A DNA stretch of 25,255 nucleotides from an uncultured Clostridiaceae bacterium (lineage in GTDB: Bacteria > Bacillota > Clostridia > TANB77 > CAG-508), in assembly GCA_958402495.1 (NCBI GenBank), contig CATXTS010000013.1, positions 1-25,255 on the forward strand. Direction: 5' to 3'. Both the position numbers and the translations under genes were made by a program. Below the pieces are notes generated by a model. The model made no database searches. It saw nothing but the letters and a program-made list of their open reading frames with translations, and was not told the origin of the DNA. Shown here in pieces: positions 15,739 to 23,730 of the stretch (position 1 is the first letter of the stretch; every line of letters begins with the position of its first letter).

Positions 15739-17316
15739 ATGAAAAAGAGTGTTTATAGAATAGTTATTTTATTAATTATTTTGCTTTGGGGATTACAAAC
15801 AATTTCTAACGCAACAATAGTTTCTACAGACAAACAAGTAAATGGAGGAGAAAATGTAACTATAACAGTTACATCAAAGCAAGCACTAGGTGCATATACT
15901 TTAAAATTAACAGATACAGCAGGATTGACGTTATTATCAGCTAGTGGAGGAGAAATAAGTAGTGATAATAAAACTATAACAAATTCTTCAAATTCTGGAA
16001 TGACAACATTGGGTTCATATACCTTTAAAACTCCGGAAGTAAATGCTTCTACAAAATATAATATTAAGTTTTCAATTACAGGTATGGAAACAACAGATTT
16101 ACAAAGTGTACCTGATGAATCTAATACAGCAACGGTTACTGTTAAAGCAAAAGAGACAACGCCACCTGATAATAATAACAATGGAGGTGGAAATAACAAT
16201 AACTCGAATGGAAATAATAATAAACCTGTAGATGAAACACCTACTTTTACAAGTGTAAATGAAACGGTATATGCAACAGGTGATATTAATGTTAGAAAAA
16301 GTTATAGTACTAGTAGTAGCATAGTAGGAACTCTTAAAAAAGGAGAAGCTGTTACTAGAACTGGTAAAGGTAGCAATGGTTGGAGTAAAGTGAGTTATAA
16401 AGGAACAACAGCTTATATTAGTTCTTCTCTATTAACAACAACAAAACCAGAAGAGGAGAAAAAATCTTCTAATGCTGCTTTAAAAAGTTTAAAAGTAGAC
16501 CAAGAAGGTTTGACGCCAGAATTTAGTAAAGATATTGAAAATTATGTGTTAAATGTACCTTCTACTGTAGAAAATTTAAAAGTTACAGCAGAACCAGAAG
16601 ATGCAAAAGCAACGGTTAAGATTATTGGAAATGAAGGATTAAAAGAGGGAGATAATAAAGTTACCATTACAGTAACAGCAGAAGATGGTTCTATTAAGAC
16701 TTATTTATTAACGGTTACAAAAGGGGTAGAAAATACACAAACTTTAGGATTACAATCTTTAACAATTAAGGGGATAGATTTTACAGATGTCTTTAAACCA
16801 GACGTATATGAATATACAATTGAAGTTAAAGAAGACATTACTAAATTAGAAATAGAAGCCGTAGCAAATGAGGAAAATGCAACTGTAGAAATTACAGGAA
16901 ATGAAGATTTAGAAGATGGCGAAAATGTTATTACCATTTTAGTAAAATCAGCAGATGGAGAAAATGTAGTTACCTATCAAATTACAGTTAATAAAGCGAA
17001 ACAAACAGAAGCGGTAGCAGAAACAACAAATAAAATAGATATTGTTCTAATTGTGGTGATTGTAGCTGCTGTATTGTTAGTTATTCTAATTATCGTTTTA
17101 TTCATTAGACTCCGTAAACAAATGCAGATGGATGATGATGGCTATTATCCAGATGACGAAGAAGAAAATACTAATTGGACAACATCAAATTTTGAAGAAG
17201 ATAACAAAAATGCTTATTTTGAAGATAATAAGATAAATCAAGATATACATATGAATGATGATGATGACGATAATGATGATGATAGACCAAGACGTGGAAG
17301 AGGTAAACATTTTTAG
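15739..17316 (+). CDS. Membrane-anchored surface protein: cohesin-like, SH3b and two cadherin-like domains
   Basis: The 525-aa product has a signal peptide (cleavage near SNA, residue 25); an N-terminal beta-sandwich at about 27-135 that resembles a cohesin (VNGGENVTITVTS, GAYTLKLTD, LGSYTFK); an Asn/Gly linker at about 145-163; an SH3b domain at about 172-236 (DINVRKSYSTSSSIVG); two cadherin-like beta-sandwich repeats at about 243-325 and 333-418, each ending YLLTVTK or YQITVNK; a membrane helix at 433-455; and an acidic intracellular tail with a run of Asp near the end. AAAGGA precedes the ATG. Same operon as the dockerin glucosaminidase. Inference: it holds that enzyme at the cell surface. 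SH3b, repeats and anchor are secure; the cohesin assignment is tentative. Confidence 0.85.
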   Translation: MKKSVYRIVILLIILLWGLQTISNATIVSTDKQVNGGENVTITVTSKQALGAYTLKLTDTAGLTLLSASGGEISSDNKTITNSSNSGMTTLGSYTFKTPEVNASTKYNIKFSITGMETTDLQSVPDESNTATVTVKAKETTPPDNNNNGGGNNNNSNGNNNKPVDETPTFTSVNETVYATGDINVRKSYSTSSSIVGTLKKGEAVTRTGKGSNGWSKVSYKGTTAYISSSLLTTTKPEEEKKSSNAALKSLKVDQEGLTPEFSKDIENYVLNVPSTVENLKVTAEPEDAKATVKIIGNEGLKEGDNKVTITVTAEDGSIKTYLLTVTKGVENTQTLGLQSLTIKGIDFTDVFKPDVYEYTIEVKEDITKLEIEAVANEENATVEITGNEDLEDGENVITILVKSADGENVVTYQITVNKAKQTEAVAETTNKIDIVLIVVIVAAVLLVILIIVLFIRLRKQMQMDDDGYYPDDEEENTNWTTSNFEEDNKNAYFEDNKINQDIHMNDDDDDNDDDRPRRGRGKHF

Positions 17317-17326
17317 AAAATAGTAA

Positions 17327-17365
17327 AATAAGGTTTCAGAGATTTTCTTTGAAATCTTATTTTTT
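17327..17365 (+). terminator. Terminator of the glucosaminidase/anchor operon
   Basis: AATAAGGTTTCA (17327-17338) pairs with 17350-17361 (one G-T), followed by a T-run. Confidence 0.88.
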
Positions 17366-17378
17366 GCTCTTAAAAACA

Positions 17379-17407
17379 TTGACAGAAAAAAAGAAACCTT
17401 ATATAAT
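17379..17407 (+). promoter_or_regulatory. Perfect consensus promoter for tRNA-Thr(CGT)
   Basis: TTGACA (17379-17384), 17-base spacer, TATAAT (17402-17407), ending 14 bases before the mature tRNA. Confidence 0.88.
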
Positions 17408-17421
17408 AGAAAAGCGGATAC

Positions 17422-17497
17422 GCTATTGTAGCTCAGTTGGTAGAGCAACAGATTCGTAACCTGTAGGTCGGCAGTTCGATTCTGCCCAATAGCTCCA
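17422..17497 (+). tRNA. tRNA-Thr (anticodon CGT), CCA encoded
   Basis: Acceptor GCTATTG/CAATAGC, D arm GCTC/GAGC, anticodon loop TTCGTAA with anticodon CGT, T arm GGCAG/CTGCC, discriminator T and encoded CCA. The anticodon stem ACAGA/CCTGT has an A-C mismatch at position 31-39, next to the loop. Confidence 0.95.
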
Positions 17498-17501
17498 TTT
17501 C

Positions 17502-17543
17502 AAAACAACTTATGAACTGTAAAGGTTTGTAGGTTGTTTTTTT
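17502..17543 (+). terminator. Terminator of tRNA-Thr(CGT)
   Basis: A 16-bp stem (17502-17517 with 17525-17540, three G-T pairs) and a 7-base loop, then seven T ending at 17543. Confidence 0.85.
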
Positions 17544-17911
17544 GTTCCCTTTCTAGGAAAGAGGACATTTTTCTGCTTGAATTTAATTTATTACAAGAAC
17601 TTGAACCAGATGCTAAAATATCAGAATTGCTTAAAGATTATACATATACAATATCTATTCAGACTATGAAAGTCAAATTTAACAAAGTAGAGAGAATTTT
17701 GCATTTAATACACTAAAATATAGATAATTTTATATAAAAATATTATTTTACAATATAAAGTGGTAAAACTTAAAAGGTTATTAATTTAGTAAACTTCTTC
17801 TATAACTCTAGTAATACTACTGATGCTGTAAGATTAGTTTTGCTTTATATACGATATAGACTGAATAGTAACTTAATAGTATAAATTTTAAAATTAAAAA
17901 TTGTAAAAACA
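17544..17911. other. AT-rich stretch without a supported gene
   Basis: A 60-codon plus-strand frame (TTG 17534 to 17716) runs from the tRNA terminator into this stretch, but it starts inside that hairpin, has no ribosome site and shows no recognisable domain. The rest is AT-rich with stops in all frames. It may be decayed accessory DNA downstream of the tRNA. Confidence 0.5.
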
Positions 17912-17939
17912 TTGACAATACAGAACAAATGTTTAAAAT
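17912..17939 (+). promoter_or_regulatory. SigA-type promoter of the ORF6N remnant
   Basis: TTGACA (17912-17917), 16-base spacer, TAAAAT (17934-17939), 28 bases before the ATG at 17968. It excludes the earlier in-frame ATG at 17929, which lies upstream of the -10 box. Confidence 0.6.
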
Positions 17940-17967
17940 ATATAGAGATGAAAAAGGATGTGAAGCT

Positions 17968-18167
17968 ATGGAAGAAAATAAATTAGCAATTCAAAATGAA
18001 TTGACTGTCGAAGATATAAAAAATTTAATATACACAATAAAAGGTAAACAAATAATGATAGATAGTGATGTAGCAATGTTGTATCATTATGAAACTAAAA
18101 ATGTGAATAAAGCAGTTTTGTTGATTTTTTAGACAGAAGTGAAAAAGAAGAATTAGATGTGATATAA
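17968..18167 (+). pseudogene. ORF6N-domain protein, truncated remnant
   Basis: The first 54 codons, starting at ATG 17968 after AAAGGATG, encode the beginning of an ORF6N (KilA-N-related) DNA-binding domain: LIYTIKGKQIMIDSDVAMLY, then ETKNVNKAV. Intact ORF6N proteins continue with an RNIERFP-type segment and 100 or more further residues; here the frame ends in a stop at 18130-18132. In another frame the bases 18117-18167 read FVDFLDRSEKEELDVI then stop, which looks like a protein C-terminus. I infer that an internal deletion joined the two ends out of frame. ORF6N proteins are typical of prophages and mobile islands, so this is probably the trace of a lost element. The promoter is still intact. 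Confidence 0.75.
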
Positions 18168-18177
18168 TTAAGGAAAG

Positions 18178-18209
18178 AAAAAAGAGTCTACCATTTTGTG
18201 ATAAACTCT
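18178..18209 (-). terminator. Terminator of the ECF sigma/anti-sigma operon
   Basis: On the minus strand AGAGTTTA (18209-18202) pairs with TAGACTCT (18190-18183, one G-T) around an 11-base loop, followed by a run of T complementary to the A-run at 18178-18183. Confidence 0.7.
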
Positions 18210-18235
18210 ATTAACCAATTAATATTATAAAAAAG

Positions 18236-18835
18236 TTATGTTATAGTTGCATAATAATTAAAAGCATCATCCATTGAAATTGTTATATTTTTTTTAAAAA
18301 CTTCTTCTTTATCTTTAATACCAGTTAGTTTTATTTGTGTATTATCCTTTACATTAAAGTAAATGGTAGTATGGTCGTATAAGTCATAGTTATTATTCAG
18401 ATTTTTTACTTCACCTATATCACGATTCCAAACACTCATAGAACCATTGATTACTTCAACACGAATGTAATCAATATTATCCATTTCGAACATAATAGGA
18501 TATCCTGGTACACTTGACACAGCCATATTGTATTTTTTTAAAATTATTTTAACATTATCCCTTAATTCAGTTTGTTCTATTCTATTATCTTCTGATATAG
18601 TATAGGCATATACTTTTACAGTACCTATATCATTTTTTAAATCAATTTGATTATGATTCGTAGAAATTCCTAAAAACAAAATGAACACTATACAAATTGG
18701 TATAAAAGCATATTTTATTACTTTTTGTATCTTGACATTTTCTTTTCTTTTAAATTTAAGAAGTATCTGCTCTTTTAAATTGTTACTATCAAATTCTTCC
18801 TCAAATACCTTTTTAATTACTTGTTTATTAGACAT
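18236..18835 (-). CDS. Probable anti-sigma factor, single-pass membrane protein
   Basis: A 199-aa protein with a charged 40-residue cytoplasmic N-terminus, one membrane helix at about 41-58 (KYAFIPICIVFILFLGIS) and an extracytoplasmic domain of about 140 residues. This plan, plus its position one base after an ECF sigma gene, is the usual layout of a membrane anti-sigma factor holding its sigma partner. There is no zinc-binding His-x3-Cys-x2-Cys motif, so it is not of the ZAS type; it could belong to a DUF4179-like group but I cannot confirm this. AGGAGG for its translation lies inside the end of the sigma gene. The signal sensed by the outer domain is unknown. Confidence 0.8.
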   Translation of the reverse strand: MSNKQVIKKVFEEEFDSNNLKEQILLKFKRKENVKIQKVIKYAFIPICIVFILFLGISTNHNQIDLKNDIGTVKVYAYTISEDNRIEQTELRDNVKIILKKYNMAVSSVPGYPIMFEMDNIDYIRVEVINGSMSVWNRDIGEVKNLNNNYDLYDHTTIYFNVKDNTQIKLTGIKDKEEVFKKNITISMDDAFNYYATIT

Positions 18836-18836
18836 T

Positions 18837-19370
18837 TTAATTCCTCCTGTTCTTCATAATAGAATCAAGTTCTTTTAGTGTTCTATACAAATAATGTTTT
18901 ACATTTGATTCACTAATATTAAGCTCTTTTGAAATGTTTTTAATGGTCATATCCGCATAGTAATATAAATAGAAAATTTTAGAAATAATTACTTTTTTCT
19001 TTTTTAAATAATTCCAAATAAATTCTAAATCTTCTTTTTGGATGAGTTCCTCTTGTAAATCTATATCATCTGGAATACTATCTAACAATTCAATTTCTTC
19101 GCTTTTAGAAAATATAGATATTATTTTTGCCTTGTAATTAAATCTATAATATTCATTCACTTTATTTTTAGCAATACCAAGAATATATGCATTTCCTTTA
19201 TCAAAAGTAGATTTTTTATCTAAAATTTTTAATAACTCTACATATACATTTTGTACGATATCTTTTACATCTTCTATATTAGAACAATTACATATAACGT
19301 ATTTTAGAACTTGTTGATAAGATTCATTATATAATTTATCAAATATATTCAAGGTCTCCTGTTTAATCAT
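18837..19370 (-). CDS. ECF-type RNA polymerase sigma factor
   Basis: A 177-aa sigma-70 family protein with only regions 2 and 4. Region 2 is at about residues 8-80 (NESYQQVLKYVICN, EDVKDIVQNVYVELL, NAYILGIAKNKVNEYYR) and region 4 at about 125-172 (IFYLYYYADMTIKNISKELN, SESNVKHYLYRTLKEL). The Glu/Asp-rich linker between them is slightly long. GAGGTGA precedes the ATG. It forms an operon with the putative anti-sigma gene, with TAAAATG at the junction. It probably transcribes its own operon and a small set of envelope or stress genes. Composition is even more AT-rich than the neighbours, consistent with accessory status. Confidence 0.93.
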   Translation of the reverse strand: MIKQETLNIFDKLYNESYQQVLKYVICNCSNIEDVKDIVQNVYVELLKILDKKSTFDKGNAYILGIAKNKVNEYYRFNYKAKIISIFSKSEEIELLDSIPDDIDLQEELIQKEDLEFIWNYLKKKKVIISKIFYLYYYADMTIKNISKELNISESNVKHYLYRTLKELDSIMKNRRN

Positions 19371-19386
19371 TTTTGCTCACCTCACT

Positions 19387-19418
19387 ATTATAGTTGGAAT
19401 TTCATAGAAAAAAGTTCC
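19387..19418 (-). promoter_or_regulatory. Promoter region of the ECF operon, possible autoregulatory site
   Basis: On the minus strand GGAAC (19418-19414) resembles the ECF -35 element; 16 bases later comes CCAAC (19397-19393) followed by TATAAT (19392-19387). GGAAC is typical of ECF targets, while TATAAT alone could serve SigA. The pairing is plausible but the -10 is not a clear ECF type. Confidence 0.4.
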
Positions 19419-19610
19419 ATTTATTATTCTAATTTTTTATTTTTGATGAATTTGATGGTTTAATTTTGAGAATAATTATATCATTTAATGCTAAGATAAT
19501 CTATAATTCCAATAAAAACTAATGATACTTTAATGTATATAGTCGTATTAAAAAACAGATAAAACATAAATAGGAACGAGAGAGACAAAATAAAAAATGT
19601 CTAAAGGATA

Positions 19611-19639
19611 TACACAATTTGGAAAATATATGTTATACT
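19611..19639 (+). promoter_or_regulatory. Extended -10 promoter for ftsY
   Basis: TACACA (19611-19616), 17-base spacer, TATACT (19634-19639) preceded by TGT, an extended -10. It lies in a 345-base gap between the ECF operon and ftsY that otherwise shows only AT-rich sequence with no gene. Confidence 0.6.
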
Positions 19640-19715
19640 AATAACGTCTATCAGTAAAAAAGTTCTTATTTAGAGTACTTTTGCTATAGAACTATACAAA
19701 AAACGAGGAGAAAAT

Positions 19716-20627
19716 ATGAGTTTTTTTGATAAATTAAAAGCAGGTTTAAGTAAAACCAAATCATCTTTTGATGATAAAATGAATAGTATTTTTAGTGGAT
19801 TTCGTAAGGTAGATGAAGATTTGCTAGAAGAATTAGAAGATGCCCTTATTATGTCAGATGTAGGTGTAGATACTTCTGTTAAAATAATTGGAAATTTAAG
19901 AGAGCGTATAAAGAAAGAGAAAATAGAAGAAGAAACGCAAGTAAAACAAGCATTAAAAGAAGAAATACAGGACATATTAGATAAAACAGATGTCAGTTTA
20001 AAACTAGAGACTAACCCTTCTATTATTCTAGTTGTAGGAGTTAATGGTGTAGGAAAAACAACTTCTATTGGAAAAATTGCTAATCGCCTACAAAAAGATG
20101 GAAAAAAAGTAGTCGTAGCTGCAGCAGATACATTTAGAGCAGCTGCTGTAGAACAATTAGAAATTTGGGCTAATAGAGCTGGTTGTGACATTGTTAAAAA
20201 AGAAGAGGGAACAGACCCTGCTTCTGTTGTTTATGATGCGATTGCTTTAACCAAACAAAAACAAGCAGATGTTTTAATTTGTGATACAGCTGGTAGACTA
20301 CATAATAAGAAATATCTAATGGATGAGTTAGTAAAAATTAAAAAAGTAATTGATAAAGAATTGCCAGAGGCTTCTAAAGAGGTTTTAATGGTATTAGATG
20401 CGACAACTGGACAAAATGCGATTTCTCAAGTAAAAGCTTTCAAAGAGACAGTAGATATAACCGGTCTTATTTTAACAAAATTAGATGGAACAGCTAAGGG
20501 AGGCGTGGTGATAGGCATTGTAGAAGAAAATGCAATTCCGATTAAATTTATTGGTGTAGGGGAACAAATTGATGATATGGAAATTTTCAATAGTCAAGAT
20601 TTTGTAAATGCCCTAATGGATACCTAA
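19716..20627 (+). CDS. ftsY: Signal recognition particle receptor FtsY
   Basis: FtsY is the membrane-associated GTPase that receives SRP-ribosome complexes for membrane protein insertion. The 303 residues comprise an N domain (1-100) and a G domain with G1 GVNGVGKTTSIGK (about 107-119), DTFRAAAVEQLE, DTAGR (190-194) and TKLDGTAKGG (about 254-263). There is no long acidic A domain, as is normal for Gram-positive FtsY. AGGAG is 7 bases from the ATG. The next gene starts 22 bases after the stop with its own AAAGGAG, so ftsY and the UPF0182 gene are probably cotranscribed, although ftsY is more often found beside smc or ffh. Confidence 0.97.
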   Translation: MSFFDKLKAGLSKTKSSFDDKMNSIFSGFRKVDEDLLEELEDALIMSDVGVDTSVKIIGNLRERIKKEKIEEETQVKQALKEEIQDILDKTDVSLKLETNPSIILVVGVNGVGKTTSIGKIANRLQKDGKKVVVAAADTFRAAAVEQLEIWANRAGCDIVKKEEGTDPASVVYDAIALTKQKQADVLICDTAGRLHNKKYLMDELVKIKKVIDKELPEASKEVLMVLDATTGQNAISQVKAFKETVDITGLILTKLDGTAKGGVVIGIVEENAIPIKFIGVGEQIDDMEIFNSQDFVNALMDT

Positions 20628-20649
20628 ACTAAAAGAAAGGAGCTCTTAA

Positions 20650-23580
20650 ATGAAAGAAGAAAAAGAAAATCAGTCAGCAGAAAGTAAGCGTATATCACAA
20701 GAGACACCAGCATCAGACGAAAAAACGAATGAAGAAACAAAAGTGAAAACAACAGACAAACCAAAAAAGAAAACTAGATTTTTTATTGTACTATTTTTTG
20801 CAATAATTGCCATTATCATTGCTTATATTTTATTTAGAGGTACATATCTAGAAACATTAGAGTTAGGTGAAAACTATGTACAATCTTTTTGGCAAAATGT
20901 GAGATATAAGAGCACCACTTTATGTATAAACTTTGTTGTCATTTATGGTTTAGTCTATATGACTAATAACAAAATAAAAAAAGGATTAAAAGCATTTTTC
21001 GAGCAAGAAAATAAGCCAATGCCTAAGCTCCTAAATAAATCTATAGCTTTTATTATGGCTACGGTGATTAGTGCACTTACATCTGGTTTTATCATGCAAA
21101 AAGCATTACTATGTTTTAATGCTTCTCAATTTGGAATAACAGACCCTATTTTTAACTTAGATATTGGTTATTTTATGTTCCAGAAACCATTTATAGAATT
21201 AGTGATTATGTACTTGATGGTAGCTACAGTGATTTTAACCATATACACGGTTGCTTATTATATAATTACCTTTAATATGTTTTTTGATGGTGTAGATAGA
21301 AAAACATTAAAGAATAGTCATTTAGTTAAACAACTAACGAATGCCGTTATGCTATTAGCTATTTTATTAGCTACTTATGTTTTCTTCCAATCTCAAAATA
21401 TTGGAACTGATAAATTTTTGACCTTAAAAGAAGATACTAGCAGTTATGCGCTATATGGAGCAGGTTTTACAGATGTAACTATAAAATTATGGGGCTATCG
21501 ATTATTATCTTTAGTCATCATTATTTCTGTCTATTTTGGTATAAAAGCTTTTAAAGAAGGAAAAACGAAAAAACTTATTTTATCAGTAGGTGTTGTACCA
21601 GCTTATTTAGTCGCTATGTTTTTAGTATTAGTGGTATTTCAAGCCATGTTTGTTAGTGGTAATGAACTAGATAAAGAGAAACAATATATCGCAGACAATA
21701 TTAAATACACCAAAAATGCCTATGGTATTAATGCAGAAGAAGTAGCTATTAATGAATCAGAACCAATTACTACCCAAGTAATTAGTCAGAGCAGTGAAGT
21801 CGTAAATAATATTGCTATTGTAGGCAGTGATATTGTTCTAAAGGATTTAAAAGGTAGTCAGACAGCCAAAGGCTATTATTCTTATAGAAATACGACGATA
21901 GGGGAATATATGGTTAATGGAAAGAAGAAATTAGTCTATCTTTCTCCAAGGGAAATTGTTAGTAGTAATGGGACATATAATAACAAAACTTATGAATACA
22001 CACATGGCTATGGAGCCATTGTTACCTCTGCTACTTCTACTAAGGAAAATGGTAATTTAGACCATTTACAAAAAGGATTTGAAAAAACAGATGAAGCCAT
22101 TACCATTACCCAACCACGTATTTATTTTGGTATGCAAACTAATGATACAGTAGTTACCAATTGTAAAGATAAAAAAGAATTTGACTATCCCATCTTAGAT
22201 TCTAGTCATGCAGAAAATGCAGAAAACACGTATACAGGAACAGCAGGTCTATCCTTAAATTTTATAGATAGAATGATATTAGCTATAAAAGAAGGAGATT
22301 TAAAGTTAGCTTTCTCTGGTAATGTAACTAATGAAAGCAAAATTATTACCAATCGAAACATCATCAAAAGAGCACAGACAGTTATGCCATATTTGACTTA
22401 TGATGAAAATCCTTATTTAGTAGTCAATGATGAAGGACGATTGGTATGGGTATTAGATGCTTATACTACCTCTAATAGCTATCCATATGCACAAAAAACA
22501 GTTATTCAACAAACACCTACTACAAAATTAGAGTTAAACTATATTCGAAATTCTGTGAAAGTATTAATAGATGCGTATGATGGAACGATTCAATTTTATA
22601 TCACGGATAGAACAGACCCTATTGCTATGGCTTATCGTAACATCTACCCAGAATTGTTTGAGGACTTAGAAACTTCTATACCAGCAGATATTAGTGAACA
22701 CTTAATTTATCCTGAATTTTTATATAACATTCAAGCAGAGATTGTAGCTAGATATCATAATGTACAACCAGACGTTTTATATAGAGGAGATGATATCTGG
22801 GAAATAGCTACGCATAATACAGGAAAAGTACTTACAAAAACCGGAACAGAATTTGCGCCATATTACACGATGGTAAAAACCATCAATGAAGAAAAAGCAG
22901 AGTTAGGATTAGTACTACCCTATACGCCACAAGACAAACAAAATTTAATATCCTATTTAGTAGGTACTTATGACACCAGTGGAAATGGAAAATTAACGAT
23001 TTACAAATACCAAGCAGATAGTAACATTTTAGGACCAATGCAACTAGATACCCAGATAGAACAAGACGAAAGAATAGCAAAAGAAGTTGAAAGCTTAAAT
23101 GTCAATGGAACCAAAATTACGAAAAACATGATAATTGTTCCTATTAATAATACACTGTTATATGTAGAACCTATCTATCAACAATATATTAACGAAGCAG
23201 ATGCGTTACCAATTCTAAAAAAAGTAATTGTCGCATCTGGTAATAAAGTAGCGATAGGAGATAACTTAAAAACAGCTTTAAACAATTTAGTATCTCAATA
23301 TGCAGTAGACATAGAAGTAGAAAATACAGATACGATAGAAGACCTAATCAATACCATTATCAAAGCAAATGGAAATTTAGACACTTCTGTAAACAGTAGT
23401 GATTGGGAAATGATAGGAAAAGATATCAAAAAATTACAAGAATTAATTAATAAGTTAAGAACATTGGTAGAACAAGAAAAGAAAAACAAAAATGAGATGA
23501 CTAATCAAATGAACACCAATGCAATGGTGGCTGGAAATAGTGAAAACACCAATGTAAATACGAGTAATCTAGTGGAGTAA
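20650..23580 (+). CDS. UPF0182 family large membrane protein
   Basis: A 976-aa protein with a charged Lys/Glu/Thr-rich N-terminus of 40 residues, seven predicted membrane helices in the first third (about 44-63, 96-113, 135-155, 185-208, 238-256, 280-298, 312-334), then a large extracytoplasmic region. The family signature is clear at about residues 655-720: RTDPIAMAYRNIYPELFED, then FLYNIQAEIVARYHNVQPDV and LYRGDDIWEIA. Later segments (TPQDKQNLISYLVG, LYVEPIYQQY) also fit. The C-terminal 60 residues are helical, charged and end in an Asn-rich tail. The family is widespread in actinobacteria and clostridia and its function is not established. Likely cotranscribed with ftsY. No clear terminator follows. 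Confidence 0.93.
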   Translation: MKEEKENQSAESKRISQETPASDEKTNEETKVKTTDKPKKKTRFFIVLFFAIIAIIIAYILFRGTYLETLELGENYVQSFWQNVRYKSTTLCINFVVIYGLVYMTNNKIKKGLKAFFEQENKPMPKLLNKSIAFIMATVISALTSGFIMQKALLCFNASQFGITDPIFNLDIGYFMFQKPFIELVIMYLMVATVILTIYTVAYYIITFNMFFDGVDRKTLKNSHLVKQLTNAVMLLAILLATYVFFQSQNIGTDKFLTLKEDTSSYALYGAGFTDVTIKLWGYRLLSLVIIISVYFGIKAFKEGKTKKLILSVGVVPAYLVAMFLVLVVFQAMFVSGNELDKEKQYIADNIKYTKNAYGINAEEVAINESEPITTQVISQSSEVVNNIAIVGSDIVLKDLKGSQTAKGYYSYRNTTIGEYMVNGKKKLVYLSPREIVSSNGTYNNKTYEYTHGYGAIVTSATSTKENGNLDHLQKGFEKTDEAITITQPRIYFGMQTNDTVVTNCKDKKEFDYPILDSSHAENAENTYTGTAGLSLNFIDRMILAIKEGDLKLAFSGNVTNESKIITNRNIIKRAQTVMPYLTYDENPYLVVNDEGRLVWVLDAYTTSNSYPYAQKTVIQQTPTTKLELNYIRNSVKVLIDAYDGTIQFYITDRTDPIAMAYRNIYPELFEDLETSIPADISEHLIYPEFLYNIQAEIVARYHNVQPDVLYRGDDIWEIATHNTGKVLTKTGTEFAPYYTMVKTINEEKAELGLVLPYTPQDKQNLISYLVGTYDTSGNGKLTIYKYQADSNILGPMQLDTQIEQDERIAKEVESLNVNGTKITKNMIIVPINNTLLYVEPIYQQYINEADALPILKKVIVASGNKVAIGDNLKTALNNLVSQYAVDIEVENTDTIEDLINTIIKANGNLDTSVNSSDWEMIGKDIKKLQELINKLRTLVEQEKKNKNEMTNQMNTNAMVAGNSENTNVNTSNLVE

Positions 23581-23698
23581 ATCAATAAACGTAAGGCAAA
23601 CGAGGGAAAGAAAGAGAATAGAGTAAAACAAGAAGACAACAAAGAAATCGAATGAAAAGAAACAAAAATAATAAAGAAATTCGTATAAAAAATGCATA

Positions 23699-23730
23699 AA
23701 TAATACACCCTAAGAATAGGGTGTATTATT
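23699..23730 (+). other. Perfect 12-bp hairpin directly before an ATG
   Basis: AATAATACACCC (23699-23710) pairs exactly with 23719-23730 around an 8-base loop, and the next base is the A of the DUF5665 start codon. It occupies the place of a ribosome site. It could end the UPF0182 transcript, though it lacks a T-run, or control translation of the gene. Confidence 0.7.

Noticed and set aside
17250..17290. GAT-rich simple repeat
   Set aside because: It simply encodes the Asp run in the acidic tail of the surface protein and is not an independent repeat element.
17534..17716. 60-codon frame after tRNA-Thr(CGT)
   Set aside because: It starts with TTG inside the terminator hairpin, has no ribosome site, and its sequence resembles no family known to me; it may be a relic at most.
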